Below are positions 9,294 to 17,680 of a DNA stretch of 64,000 nucleotides, piece after piece. The notes beneath the pieces were generated by a model, which worked only from the letters and a program-made list of their open reading frames with translations, was not told where the DNA came from and searched no databases. Location of the stretch: NCBI RefSeq assembly GCF_000971195.1, contig NZ_BBLZ01000002.1, positions 186,001-250,000 on the forward strand, read 5' to 3'. This DNA is from Demequina soli. GTDB taxonomy: Bacteria > Actinomycetota > Actinomycetes > Actinomycetales > Demequinaceae. Positions within the stretch are counted from its first letter, which is position 1. Every line of letters begins with the position of its first letter. The position numbers were made by a program, and so were the translations under genes.

Positions 9294-10028
9294 TCATCCG
9301 ACGTGGATGCCGCACTCCGTCTTGCCGGTCCCCGACCACCGTCCGGCGCGCGCGTCCTCGCCCGGGGCGACGGCGCGCGTGCACGGCTGGCAGCCGATGC
9401 TGAGGAAGCCCTGCGCGACGAGCGGGTTGCGCGGCAGGCCGTTGGCCTCCTGATAGGCCTCGACCGCCGCATCGTCCCAGAACGCGAGCGGGTTGATCTT
9501 CACGAGGCCGTGGCGCGCGTCCCACGACACGACGGGCATCTCCGAGCGCGTGGCGGCGTCGACGCGGCGCGCGCCGGTGACCCACGCGCGGTACCCGCCG
9601 AGCGCCCGCTTGAGCGGCTCGACCTTGCGCAGCGAGCAGCACAGGCCGGGGTCGCGCGCGAACAGGTCCTTGCCATGCGTGGCGTCCTGCTCCGCGACGG
9701 ACTGCTCGGGCTCGACGTTGACGATCGTGATGTCGAACGCCGCGGCGGCCGCGTCGCGCGTGGCAAGCGTCTCGGCGAAGTGGTAGCCGGTCTCGAGGAA
9801 CAGCACGTCCACGCCCGCGAGCCGGGTCCCGAACATGTGCGGCAGGATCGTGTCCTGCATCGACGCGGCGATCGTGAGGTCGCGCCCGAACGTCGCGACG
9901 GCCCAGTCGGCGATGTGCGCCGCGGACGCGGTCTCGAGGCGGGCGTTGACCTCCGCGCACGTCTCGGCGTTCCACTCTGCGGGGTTGAGGAGGGTGAGCG
10001 AGGCGGTGCCCAGCCCGGGGATGCTCAT
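9294..10028 (-). CDS. cysH: Adenylyl-sulfate (APS) reductase
   Basis: Thioredoxin-dependent reductase converting activated sulfate to sulfite. It has 244 residues. The CysCys pair (C130/C131) and CxxC (C213/C216) that bind a 4Fe-4S cluster are both present, which favours APS over PAPS as substrate, and the C-terminal TECGIH supplies the catalytic cysteine. ATG overlaps the sulfite reductase stop as ATGA, so the two enzymes of the sulfate-to-sulfide route are coupled. The sulfate-activating genes cysD/cysN are not in the window. Confidence 0.94.
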   Translation of the reverse strand: MSIPGLGTASLTLLNPAEWNAETCAEVNARLETASAAHIADWAVATFGRDLTIAASMQDTILPHMFGTRLAGVDVLFLETGYHFAETLATRDAAAAAFDITIVNVEPEQSVAEQDATHGKDLFARDPGLCCSLRKVEPLKRALGGYRAWVTGARRVDAATRSEMPVVSWDARHGLVKINPLAFWDDAAVEAYQEANGLPRNPLVAQGFLSIGCQPCTRAVAPGEDARAGRWSGTGKTECGIHVG

Positions 10029-11812
10029 CGGATCAGCTCCTCGTCCACGCGGAACGCCCAGTCCGCGAACTGCTCGCCGTCCTCGCGCGTGTCCAGGTAG
10101 TTCTGGGTGACGCGCTCGACGTACTCGGGCATGCCGTGCTGGGTGACCTTGTGGGCGCGGATCTTGCGCCCGAAGTCGTTGTCCTCGCCGCGGCCCAGGC
10201 GGCCGCCGAGGTGGACCTGGAAGCCGGGCACCTGCTCGCCCGTCTCCTCGTCCAGCACGAGCTGGCCCTTGAAGCCGATGTCGGCGATCTGCACGCGGGC
10301 GCACGAGTTCGGGCAGCCGTTGACGTGGACCGTGATGGGGTTGTCGAGGGTCGGGAACTTCTGGTCCAGCACCTTGACGACCTCGCGCGCCGTGGCCTTG
10401 GTCTCGACGATCGCGAGCTTGCAGTACTCGATGCCGGTGCAGGCGATGACGTTGCGGTGGAACTCGCCCGGCTCGGACTCGAGCTCGAGGGCGCGCAGCC
10501 CGTTGACGACGTCGCTCACCCGGTCCTCGGGGATGTCGAGGATGAGGATCTTCTGCAGCGGCGTGAGGCGGATGCGGTCCGAGCCGACCGACTCCGCGAT
10601 GTCCGCGATGCGCTGGAGCTTGGTGCCCGAGATGCGGCCGGCCACCGGCGCCACGCCCACGTACCAGCGCCCGTCCTTCTGGCGGTGGATGCCGACGTGG
10701 TCGCCGCGGTCGCCGGGGGAGGCCTGCTTCGGGGCGGGACCCGGCGGCAGCTCGTAGCCGAGGTAGTCGTCCTGGAGGACCTTGAGGAACTTCTCCGGGC
10801 CCCAGGCCTTCACCACGAACTTGAGGCGTGCGCGGGTGCGCAGGCGGCGGTAGCCGTGGTCGCGGAAGATGCTGATGACGCCCTTCCACACCTCGTGCGC
10901 GAGCTCGGGCTTGACGAACACGCCGAGCCGGACGCCGAGCATCGGGTTCACCGAGAGGCCGCCGCCGACCCACAGGTCGTAGCCGATCCCGAGCTGCGGG
11001 TGCTCGACGGCGACGAACGCGATGTCCTGCACCTCGTGGAGGATGTCCGGCACGGGCTGGCCGGTGAATGCGGTCTTGAACTTGCGCGGCAGGTTCGAGA
11101 ACTCGGGGGAGCCGATGTACAGCTCCTTGATCTGCTCGATCTGCGGGGTCGGGTCGATGAGCTCGTCGGCGGAGACTCCCGCCACGGGGGAGGCGAGGAT
11201 CACGCGCGGCACGTCGCCGCACGCCTCCTCGGAGCCCAGGCCCACGGCCTCGGTGCGGCGGAAGATCTCCGGGACGTCCTCGATGCGGATCCAGTGGAGC
11301 TGGATGTTCTGGCGGTCGGAGACGTCGGCGGTCTCGCGGCCGAACTCGCTCGAGATCAGCCCGATCTCGCGGGCCTGGGCGACGCTCAGCTGGCCGCCGT
11401 CGGAGCGGACGCGGAGCATGAAGTACTCGTCGTCGAGCTGGTGCGGCTCGAGGATCGCGGTCTTGCCGCCGTCGATCCCGGGGCGACGCTGGGTGTAGAG
11501 GCCCCACCAGCGGAAGCGGCCGCGCAGGTCCGTCGGCGGGATCGACCAGAAGCCCCACTTGGAGTACATCGTCTCGATGCGGTGGCGGACCAGCAGCGGG
11601 TCGCCGGTCGCCTTGAACTCCTCGTTGGGGTTCAGCGGCGTGCGGTCGCCGGAGGCCCACTGGCCGTCCTTCGCCGCGGTGTCCTTGCGTGCGGCGGCCT
11701 CGCGGGTGCGGATGAGCCGGGCCTCCTCGCGCTGCCGGCGGCGCTCGTCGGCGTCGCCGTGCGGCTGCGGGGCGGGGGTGGCCGCTCCGGTGTGCTCGGT
11801 GGTGGTGCTCAC
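10025..11812 (-). CDS. sir: Assimilatory sulfite reductase (ferredoxin), siroheme/4Fe-4S
   Basis: Reduces sulfite to sulfide with six electrons, supplying sulfide for cysteine synthesis. The 595-residue protein has the two-fold nitrite/sulfite reductase repeat. The cluster and siroheme ligands appear as ACTGIEYCKLA and VNGCPNSC, about 40 residues apart. The GTG start is preceded by GGAG at about 7 nt. It lies downstream of a cysteine-rich leader ORF, opposite the divergent FprA reductase, which may supply reduced ferredoxin. Nitrite reductase is a less likely reading given the overlapping cysH. Confidence 0.93.
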   Translation of the reverse strand: MSTTTEHTGAATPAPQPHGDADERRRQREEARLIRTREAAARKDTAAKDGQWASGDRTPLNPNEEFKATGDPLLVRHRIETMYSKWGFWSIPPTDLRGRFRWWGLYTQRRPGIDGGKTAILEPHQLDDEYFMLRVRSDGGQLSVAQAREIGLISSEFGRETADVSDRQNIQLHWIRIEDVPEIFRRTEAVGLGSEEACGDVPRVILASPVAGVSADELIDPTPQIEQIKELYIGSPEFSNLPRKFKTAFTGQPVPDILHEVQDIAFVAVEHPQLGIGYDLWVGGGLSVNPMLGVRLGVFVKPELAHEVWKGVISIFRDHGYRRLRTRARLKFVVKAWGPEKFLKVLQDDYLGYELPPGPAPKQASPGDRGDHVGIHRQKDGRWYVGVAPVAGRISGTKLQRIADIAESVGSDRIRLTPLQKILILDIPEDRVSDVVNGLRALELESEPGEFHRNVIACTGIEYCKLAIVETKATAREVVKVLDQKFPTLDNPITVHVNGCPNSCARVQIADIGFKGQLVLDEETGEQVPGFQVHLGGRLGRGEDNDFGRKIRAHKVTQHGMPEYVERVTQNYLDTREDGEQFADWAFRVDEELIR

Positions 11813-11911
11813 TTGCTGCTCCAGGTGGGGACGAGGAGGGAGCTGCGGCGTGGCGAGGTTGCGCTCGTCAGGCCGAGCGCCCTGGATTGTTGGGGACGAT
11901 CCGTGGGCGGC
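11813..11911 (-). promoter_or_regulatory. Attenuator region between Cys leader peptide and sulfite reductase
   Basis: The transcript between the leader stop and the sir start contains a perfect 7-bp hairpin (11861-11880, arms GCGCTCG/CGAGCGC). Around it, CCAGG (11885-11881 in the mRNA) can pair with CCUGG (11825-11821), which overlaps the GGAG ribosome binding site. Such pairing would hide the site unless a ribosome stalled on the leader ORF prevented it. The pairing scheme is inference from inspection. Confidence 0.5.
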
Positions 11912-11980
11912 TCAGGCCGACAGACACATGGCACAGCGAACGCAGCACATCGGTGCAACGCGGTTCGCCGGGGTAGCCAT
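11912..11980 (-). CDS. Cysteine-rich leader peptide (putative Cys-responsive attenuator)
   Basis: Short ORF of 22 codons upstream of sulfite reductase. It begins MATPANRV and ends with a cluster of four Cys codons in eight residues (CCVRCAMC) just before the stop. CAGGAT lies 7 nt before the ATG (11988-11993), suggesting a leaderless message starting at the initiation codon. Cysteine-rich leaderless ORFs that act as cysteine-responsive attenuators are known upstream of sulfur genes in mycobacteria. This one has the same composition, length and position. Scarce Cys-tRNA would stall ribosomes on the Cys cluster and change downstream folding. Confidence 0.82.
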   Translation of the reverse strand: MATPANRVAPMCCVRCAMCLSA

Positions 11981-12098
11981 GGGCGCGATCCTGGCACACG
12001 ACGAGGCGGTTTGGGAACCCCCCGAGGGACGATGCGGTTCGTACCAGCGCGCGCGGCTACCAGGGTGGATGCCCCCGGGGGTGTGCGGCCTCCGCGGC

Positions 12099-12130
12099 TT
12101 GACGGGGCGGTGCAACCCCGTGTCTATACT
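12099..12130 (+). promoter_or_regulatory. Candidate fprA promoter
   Basis: TATACT (12125-12130) is a near-consensus -10 box. TTGACG (12099-12104) would serve as -35, although the 20-bp spacer is longer than ideal. It would give a leader of about 80 nt to the fprA start. A copy of the 11-mer GGGACGATGCG lies at 12026-12036 upstream. Confidence 0.45.
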
Positions 12131-12214
12131 CTGGTGCCGTTCGCCCGGTGCGGGCGTGGCGAGCACGCAACCCCCTCCCCGGACACCCGCCCAGCAACTG
12201 ACGAGGAGACCGTC

Positions 12215-13609
12215 GTGACCACCGAGCGCCCGCTCCGTGTCGCCATCATCGGCGCCGGCCCGGCCGGCACGTATGCCGCCGACATCCTGTCCAAGACCGA
12301 CCTCGACGTGTCGATCGACATCATCGAACGGCTGCCCGCGCCCTTCGGCCTCGTGCGCTACGGCGTGGCCCCCGACCACCCCCGGATCAAGCAGATCATC
12401 GTGGCGCTCGCGAACGTCCTCGGCCGCGGCGACATCCGTCTGCTGGCCAACGTGAACATCGGCACCGACCTCACCCTCGACGACCTCCGCGAGCACTACG
12501 ACGCGGTCATCTTCGCGACCGGCTCCTTCAAGGACGCCGACCTCGACATCCCTGGTATCGACCTGGATGGCTCGTACGGTGCCGCGGACTTCGTGTCGTG
12601 GTACGACGGTCACCCGGACGTCCCCCGGACCTGGCCGCTGACGGCCTCCGAGGTCGCGGTGCTCGGCGTCGGCAACGTCGCTCTCGACGTCGCCCGGATC
12701 CTCGCGAAGCACGTCAAGGACCTCATGCCGACGGACGTCCCCTCGAACGTCGTGGAGGGCCTGTCCGCGTCGCCCGTCACGGACGTCCACGTCTTCGGGC
12801 GTCGCGGTCCCGCGCAGGTGAAGTTCTCGCCGCTCGAGCTGCGCGAGCTCGGCCACGTGCCCGACGTCGACATCGTCGTGTACCCCGAGACGGACTACGA
12901 GTTCGACGAGGCCTCGATGGAGTACGCCGAGACCAACAAGCAGCAGAAGCAGGTTGTCAAGACGCTCACCGACTACGCGCTCAAGGAGCCCGGCACCGCG
13001 TCGCGGCGCATCCACCTGCACTTCCTCCAGAGCCCGCACGAGGTGCTGGGCGAGGACGGCAAGGTGGCCGGCCTGCGCGTCGAGCGCACCGCGCTGCAGG
13101 GCGACGGCAGCGTCAAGGGCACGGGCGAGTTCATCGACTACCCCGTGCAGGCGGTCTACCGCGCGATCGGCTACTGGGGCACCGAGATCGACGGCATCCC
13201 GTTCAATCCCGCGAAGGGGACCATCCGCAACGAGGGCGGCCGCGTGGTCGACGAGTCGGGCGAGGGCCTGCAGGGCTACTACGCGACCGGCTGGATCAAG
13301 CGCGGTCCCGTGGGCCTCATCGGCCACACCAAGTCGGACGCCTCGGAGACCATCGCGAACCTCGTCGAGGACGCGCCGTCGCTGTACGCCGAGACCAAGG
13401 CGACCCCGGCGGGCCTCAGCCCCGACAACGTCCTGCGCCTGCTCAAGTCCCGCGGCGTGCCCGTGGTGCAGTGGGAGGACTGGGAGATCCTCGACGCGCA
13501 CGAGCGTGCCGTCGGCGAGCCGCACGGCCGCGAGCGCATCAAGGTGGTGCCCCGCGAGCAGATGACCGAGATCGCGCTCAGCAGGGCGTCCCACAACGCG
13601 ACCCTCTGA
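12215..13609 (+). CDS. fprA: FprA-type ferredoxin-NADP+ reductase
   Basis: Flavoenzyme exchanging electrons between NADPH and ferredoxin. The 464-residue protein has an N-terminal FAD-binding fold (IIGAGPAGTYAADIL at about residue 9) and an NADP-binding fold (GVGNVALDVARIL). APFGLVRYGVAPDHP is diagnostic of the adrenodoxin-reductase/FprA family. GTG at 12215 is chosen for the GAGGAG 8 nt upstream. Divergence from sulfite reductase suggests it supplies ferredoxin for sulfite reduction. The stop is followed at once by a palindromic repeat. Confidence 0.93.
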   Translation: MTTERPLRVAIIGAGPAGTYAADILSKTDLDVSIDIIERLPAPFGLVRYGVAPDHPRIKQIIVALANVLGRGDIRLLANVNIGTDLTLDDLREHYDAVIFATGSFKDADLDIPGIDLDGSYGAADFVSWYDGHPDVPRTWPLTASEVAVLGVGNVALDVARILAKHVKDLMPTDVPSNVVEGLSASPVTDVHVFGRRGPAQVKFSPLELRELGHVPDVDIVVYPETDYEFDEASMEYAETNKQQKQVVKTLTDYALKEPGTASRRIHLHFLQSPHEVLGEDGKVAGLRVERTALQGDGSVKGTGEFIDYPVQAVYRAIGYWGTEIDGIPFNPAKGTIRNEGGRVVDESGEGLQGYYATGWIKRGPVGLIGHTKSDASETIANLVEDAPSLYAETKATPAGLSPDNVLRLLKSRGVPVVQWEDWEILDAHERAVGEPHGRERIKVVPREQMTEIALSRASHNATL

Positions 13610-13615
13610 CGATTC

Positions 13616-13702
13616 CCAATGACAGATGTGAACCGTGGGGCCGATGTGACGGGAGACCGTCGCATCGGCCCCACGCGCATCATCCGCACCATCTGTCATT
13701 GG
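13616..13702. repeat. Palindromic repeat, family A copy 1
   Basis: An 87-bp element with 13-bp outer arms CCAATGACAGATG (13616-13628) and CATCTGTCATTGG (13690-13702). An inner perfect 12-bp stem pairs GTGGGGCCGATG (13635-13646) with CATCGGCCCCAC (13663-13674). It begins 6 nt after the fprA stop and is flanked on the left by GATTC. The end sequence recurs at 25796, 33955 and at both ends of the DUF559 unit (46254-47323). In place it may terminate fprA transcription. Confidence 0.85.
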
Positions 13703-13809
13703 AAGTCGTCGGTGACACCGCGTGTCGCGATGGCGTGGGACGATTCCCCCGAGGGGGGAACCGGCACCGGCTGACGCGCGTTCTCCGTCCGAGGGAAAGC
13801 GGAGGCGAC

Positions 13810-14685
13810 GTGGGTAGGAAGTACTTCAACGGGCTCAAGACGACCGGTCTGTTCGTGCTGCTGTGGGCGGTGATGCTCACGCTCGGCACGTTCATCTCGG
13901 GCGGCCAGTACCTGTGGATGTTCGCGCTGCTGTCCGTCGCCGGCACCGCGTTCGGCTACTGGAACTCCGCGTCGCTCGCGATCCGGGCCATGCACGCGCG
14001 ACCCGTCACCGAGGTCGAGCAGCCCGCGATGCACCGCATCGTTCGCGAGCTGTCCCGCGAGGCCAACCAGCCCATGCCGCAGCTCTACGTGTCGCCCACC
14101 GCCGCGCCCAACGCGTTCGCGACGGGCCGCAACCCGCAGAACGCCGCCGTGTGCTGCACCGAGGGCATCCTCGGCCTGCTCGACGAGCGCGAGCTGCGCG
14201 GGGTGCTGGGCCACGAGCTCATGCACGTGTACAACCGCGACATCCTCATCGGCTCCGTCGCCGCCGCGTTCGCGGGCATGATCACGGCGGTCGCGCAGAT
14301 GCTGTTCTTCTTCGGCGGCGGCCAGTCCAACCGCGAGAACCCGCTCGGGGCGATCGGCCTGCTCGCGATGCTCATCCTCGCGCCGCTCGCCGCCTCGCTC
14401 ATCCGGATGGCGATCTCGCGCACCCGGGAGTACGACGCGGACCAGGACGGCGCGTCGCTCACCGGCGACCCGCTCGCGCTCGCCTCGGCGCTGCGCAAGC
14501 TCGAGCAGGGCACCCGCGCGCGCCCGCTCAAGGACACCCCGCAGCTCGAGAACGTGTCCCACATGATGATCGCCAACCCGTTCCGCGGCGAGGGGCTCGC
14601 CAACCTCTTCGCCACCCACCCGCCCATGGACCAGCGCATCGCGCGCCTCGAGGACATGGCGCGCTCGGGCGGCTACCAGCGCTGA
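13810..14685 (+). CDS. htpX: HtpX-type membrane zinc metalloprotease
   Basis: M48-family protease for quality control of membrane proteins. The 291-residue protein has two N-terminal helices, then the zinc motif HELMH (His135, Glu136, His139), two more helices, and the third-ligand region SRTREYDADQDGA. This topology is normal for HtpX. GTG at 13810 follows GGAGG by 4 nt. No partner gene is adjacent. Confidence 0.93.
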   Translation: MGRKYFNGLKTTGLFVLLWAVMLTLGTFISGGQYLWMFALLSVAGTAFGYWNSASLAIRAMHARPVTEVEQPAMHRIVRELSREANQPMPQLYVSPTAAPNAFATGRNPQNAAVCCTEGILGLLDERELRGVLGHELMHVYNRDILIGSVAAAFAGMITAVAQMLFFFGGGQSNRENPLGAIGLLAMLILAPLAASLIRMAISRTREYDADQDGASLTGDPLALASALRKLEQGTRARPLKDTPQLENVSHMMIANPFRGEGLANLFATHPPMDQRIARLEDMARSGGYQR

Positions 14686-14797
14686 TCTCCCCTCGCTCGC
14701 GCGGCCGCTCGCCGCGCCCGCGACGCCGTCCGGGGGGATGATGCTGGAAGGTGCCCGTGGTCGCGGCGCACCGAGGCGTGGACCCGGGGAGGGCGCG

Positions 14798-15157
14798 ATG
14801 CACGAGGTGGAGAGGCTCGAGCGGGCGGGCTGGGAGGCCCGCTCCGGCGGCGATCCGAGGGCGTTCTTCGAGCGCGTTCTCGCGCCCGACGCGGTGATGG
14901 TGCTGCCCGACGTCGGCGTGCTGGAGCGCGACGAGGCGATCGTGGAGGTCGCGACCGCGCAGCCGTGGAGCGTGCACCGGCTCGAGGAGATGCGGCTCGT
15001 GACGCCCGCGGAGAACGTCGCGATCCTGCTGTACCTGTCGCGCGCGATCCGCTGGGACGTCGAGCACGTCGCCCGCACCGCGAGCACCTACGTGCTCGAC
15101 GGGCACTCGTGGCGGATGGTGCTGCACCAGGAGACCCACGTCTCCCACCCGTCCTGA
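14798..15157 (+). CDS. SnoaL/NTF2-like domain protein
   Basis: Small protein of 119 residues resembling the NTF2-like/DUF4440 fold. It begins HEVERLERAGWEARSGGDP and contains an alternating beta pattern ending DGHSWRMVLHQETH. Members of this fold include enzymes and binding proteins, so no reaction can be assigned. ATG at 14798 is preceded by GGGGAGGG; an in-frame ATG at 14738 has no good site. It overlaps no neighbour. Confidence 0.65.
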   Translation: MHEVERLERAGWEARSGGDPRAFFERVLAPDAVMVLPDVGVLERDEAIVEVATAQPWSVHRLEEMRLVTPAENVAILLYLSRAIRWDVEHVARTASTYVLDGHSWRMVLHQETHVSHPS

Positions 15158-15196
15158 CGGGCGCGGGCGCCCGCGTGGAGACGATGCGCGTGGCGG

Positions 15197-15844
15197 CTAC
15201 ACGCGCGGCCGTCGGTCGAACGTGACGTGCGTGACGCCGCTCGGGGTGCTCGTCGCGGCGATCGTGAACCGCTCCTCGAGCCCCTCGAGGCCGTCCCACA
15301 GGCGCTCGCCGCGGCCGAGCACGATCGGCACGATCACGACGTGCAGGTGATCCACCAGGTCCGCCTCGAGGAACGCGCGCACCGTGGTCGGCCCGCCGCC
15401 CAGGCGCACGTCGAGGCCGGGCGCGAGGTCGCGGGCGGCGGCCAGCGCATCGTCCGGCGACGCCTCGAGGAAGTGGAAGGTGGTCCCGCCGACCTCGAGC
15501 GGCGGCCGCGCGTGGTGCGTGAGGACCACCACCGGCGTGTGGAACGGCGGCTCCTCGCCCCACCAGCCGCGCCAGTCGGCGTCCTCGTGCCACCCGGGCG
15601 GGCCGAACTTGCGCGCGCCCATGATCTCGACGCCGATGCCGTCGCCCCAGCGGCCCGCGAACGCGTCATCGGGCGTGGGCGGCTCGCCCGGCTCGCCCTG
15701 CATCGCCTTCCAGGTGGCCGTGCGCATGAACCAGCCCATGAGGCGCATGCCGGCGTGCCCGAAGGGGGCGTCGAGGCGCTGGTCGGCGCCGGTGCCGAAG
15801 CCGTCGAGCGAGATCGCGAGGTTGTGGACCCGTACCGAGGACAT
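15197..15844 (-). CDS. RibD C-terminal/dihydrofolate-reductase-like protein
   Basis: Protein of 215 residues with the reductase fold shared by DHFR and the RibD C-terminal domain. It has an N-terminal strand (VRVHNLAISLDGF), an EIMGARKFG NADPH-loop region, a GGGPTTVRAFLEADLVDHLH segment, and VPIVLGRGERLWDG near the end. Such stand-alone proteins are common in actinobacteria and their substrates are unknown. GAGACT lies 6 nt before the ATG, consistent with a leaderless start. It converges on the NTF2-like gene. Confidence 0.8.
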   Translation of the reverse strand: MSSVRVHNLAISLDGFGTGADQRLDAPFGHAGMRLMGWFMRTATWKAMQGEPGEPPTPDDAFAGRWGDGIGVEIMGARKFGPPGWHEDADWRGWWGEEPPFHTPVVVLTHHARPPLEVGGTTFHFLEASPDDALAAARDLAPGLDVRLGGGPTTVRAFLEADLVDHLHVVIVPIVLGRGERLWDGLEGLEERFTIAATSTPSGVTHVTFDRRPRV

Positions 15845-16097
15845 GGGGGCAGTCTCACACCGGTCGCGGGACGATGCGCGGTGCGCGGTGCGCGGAAGGT
15901 GACGTGGCGACCGCGGTCGGCTCCCTGCCGGGCTCACGTGACACGCGCGCGCTCCGGTCCCGCGCCGATTCACGACCCGCCCTGCGTCGCCCGAGAGCGC
16001 CGCGGGAGCCTGTTGGCGGAGGAACCCTCTCGAGCATCCGCGTGCTGTGAGATGGGCGTCGTGCCATTAGCATGAAGAAAAGTTCATCTCAAAGCCT

Positions 16098-16125
16098 TTT
16101 ACATCAAGAATCGGCGATGTAAACT
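16098..16125 (+). promoter_or_regulatory. hipBA promoter with overlapping operator
   Basis: TTTACA (16098-16103), a 16-bp spacer and TAAACT (16120-16125) form a promoter placed so that transcription starts at the hipB ATG (16133). A perfect inverted repeat TTTACATC-N10-GATGTAAA (16098-16105 and 16116-16123) covers the -35 and most of the -10. Binding by HipB would block polymerase directly, the usual autorepression in such modules. The stretch is much more AT-rich than its surroundings. The preceding gap 15845-16097 holds one GGGACGATGCG copy (15868-15878) and nothing else I recognise. Confidence 0.78.
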
Positions 16126-16132
16126 TGCTTGC

Positions 16133-16438
16133 ATGTCGATGACTCCGATCCCGGTCAGGCGCTCCCTGCGCACCATCGGGCAGAACCTTGCGAACCAGCG
16201 CAAGCTGCTTGGCCTGACGGCCAAGATGGTGGCCGAGCGCGCGGGCACGACGCCCCCGACGATCAGCAAGCTCGAGAACGGTGAGGGCACGTCCCTGGAG
16301 ATCGCCCTGCGTGTGATGCGTGTCCTGGGGCTCATGGACACCGTGGTCGCGGCGACCGATCCGTTCGCCACCGAGCGCGGCCGACTGATGGTCGACGAGA
16401 AGCTCCCCGATCGCGTGCGCGTGCGCCGCGATGGCTGA
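16133..16438 (+). CDS. hipB: HipB-like XRE-family antitoxin
   Basis: DNA-binding antitoxin of 101 residues. A Cro/C1 helix-turn-helix covers about residues 14-68 (RTIGQNLANQRKLLGLTAKM, then ERAGTTPPTISKLENGEG), followed by a short C-terminal tail. It probably neutralises the HipA kinase and represses its own promoter through the palindrome upstream. No Shine-Dalgarno is present; TAAACT ends 7 nt before the ATG, pointing to a leaderless transcript. The gene overlaps hipA by 8 nt. Confidence 0.86.
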   Translation: MSMTPIPVRRSLRTIGQNLANQRKLLGLTAKMVAERAGTTPPTISKLENGEGTSLEIALRVMRVLGLMDTVVAATDPFATERGRLMVDEKLPDRVRVRRDG

Positions 16439-17615
16439 CGTCTACGAGGTGACCACGGTCGTCGGGCGCGAAGAGGTGCTCGCGGGCCGCATCTACCGCA
16501 CCCGGACCGCCGGCTCTTTCGAATACGACTCGGGCTACCTGCGCCTGCGCGCCGCGTTCGCTCTTGCCCCGGCGCTCGGGCTGTTCCCGGGTGCCCAGCC
16601 GCTGCTGCCGAGCAACCCGTTCAGCGACTCCGCGCCGGACACCTGGGGGCGCAAGGTTCAGAATCGTGCGGCCGGCCGCCGCCTCGACGAGTTGACGCTG
16701 ATGCTCGGCGTCAATGATGAGGGGCGCCAAGGGGCTACGCGTTTCTGGGGTGACGGAGTTGCGATGGCTGCCGGCGATGGCGTGCCCGTCGAGGCCGATC
16801 TGGCGGACATCATCCGCGTCGCCGACCAGATCGAGCGCGGCGAGACGGACATCGACGAGGTCGCCGTGCGACGCCTGTTCCGGGCGACCGGCTCGCTGGG
16901 CGGAGCACGGCCCAAGGCGAACGTGAGGATCGGCGCCGACCTCTGGTTGGCGAAGTTTCCCAAGCCGGTGGGAGACGACTGGAACGTGATGGCGTGGGAG
17001 GCCGCGCTGCTCGACACGATGGCGTCGGCCGGGATCGACGTCCCGCCGCACACGACCAAGCGGGTCAGCGTCGACGGCGTCGAGCGCACCGTGCTGTTCC
17101 TGAGGCGATTCGACCGCACGGCTGACGGAGTCCGCGTGCCCTACATCTCTGCCATGACGGCACTGGAGGCGAACGATGGCGACGGCGGCGACTGGGTCGA
17201 CGTCGTCGACTTCGCCCAGGTCGCCGGAGCCGATACGACCGAGCTGTGGCGCCGGGCCGTGTTCGGGGCTCTCGTCGGCAACCTCGACGACCACCTCCGC
17301 AACCACGGCTTCCTGCGCCGCGCAACGGCGTGGGAGCTCGCGCCCGCCTTCGACGTGAACCCGGAGCCGCTCGGCGACGGGAACGCTCACCAGCTGGCGC
17401 TGATGGGCACCCGCGAGCTCGCGCTCGACTCGCTCATGACGAAGGACGCGCTCGGCCTGTTCGGCGTCAAGCCATCAGCCGCGGGAGCGTTCCTCGATCG
17501 ACTGCGACCGGTCATGGCGTCCCTGCCGCGCTGCGCCGCAGCCCACGGTGCGGACACGCACTCCGTGGCCGTGATGAGCTCCCGCGTCGAGGCCGCCGTC
17601 GCCGCGATCGGGTGA
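16431..17615 (+). CDS. hipA: HipA-like serine/threonine kinase toxin
   Basis: Kinase toxin of 394 residues. Family members phosphorylate tRNA synthetases and slow growth. The N-terminal HipA_N domain includes LLPSNPFSDSAPDTWG. The Gly-rich loop appears as GSLGGARPKANV (about residue 151). The catalytic motif NLDDHLRNHGF has Asp286, and the metal-binding Asp308 lies in FDVNP, with spacing close to that of E. coli HipA, so it looks active. ATG overlaps the hipB end, giving coupled synthesis. Target and physiological role are unknown. Confidence 0.88.
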   Translation: MADVYEVTTVVGREEVLAGRIYRTRTAGSFEYDSGYLRLRAAFALAPALGLFPGAQPLLPSNPFSDSAPDTWGRKVQNRAAGRRLDELTLMLGVNDEGRQGATRFWGDGVAMAAGDGVPVEADLADIIRVADQIERGETDIDEVAVRRLFRATGSLGGARPKANVRIGADLWLAKFPKPVGDDWNVMAWEAALLDTMASAGIDVPPHTTKRVSVDGVERTVLFLRRFDRTADGVRVPYISAMTALEANDGDGGDWVDVVDFAQVAGADTTELWRRAVFGALVGNLDDHLRNHGFLRRATAWELAPAFDVNPEPLGDGNAHQLALMGTRELALDSLMTKDALGLFGVKPSAAGAFLDRLRPVMASLPRCAAAHGADTHSVAVMSSRVEAAVAAIG

Positions 17616-17633
17616 GCCGTGCGGCCTGGGTGA

Positions 17634-17662
17634 GCCGCCCGTCCGCGGACCTGACGGGCGGC
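17634..17662. terminator. Bidirectional hairpin between hipA and yajQ
   Basis: Perfect 10-bp stem GCCGCCCGTC (17634-17643) and GACGGGCGGC (17653-17662) with a 9-nt loop, in the 65-bp gap between two convergent genes. There is no U-tract, as often in GC-rich actinobacteria. Confidence 0.6.
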
Positions 17663-17680
17663 CCCACCACGCGGCGCCGA

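Noticed and set aside
11809..11997. A 62-codon minus-strand ORF overlapping the Cys leader region
   Set aside because: It starts farther upstream in another frame and runs into the sir start. The 22-codon frame has the Cys cluster, correct -10 spacing and separate stop, so it is the better candidate.
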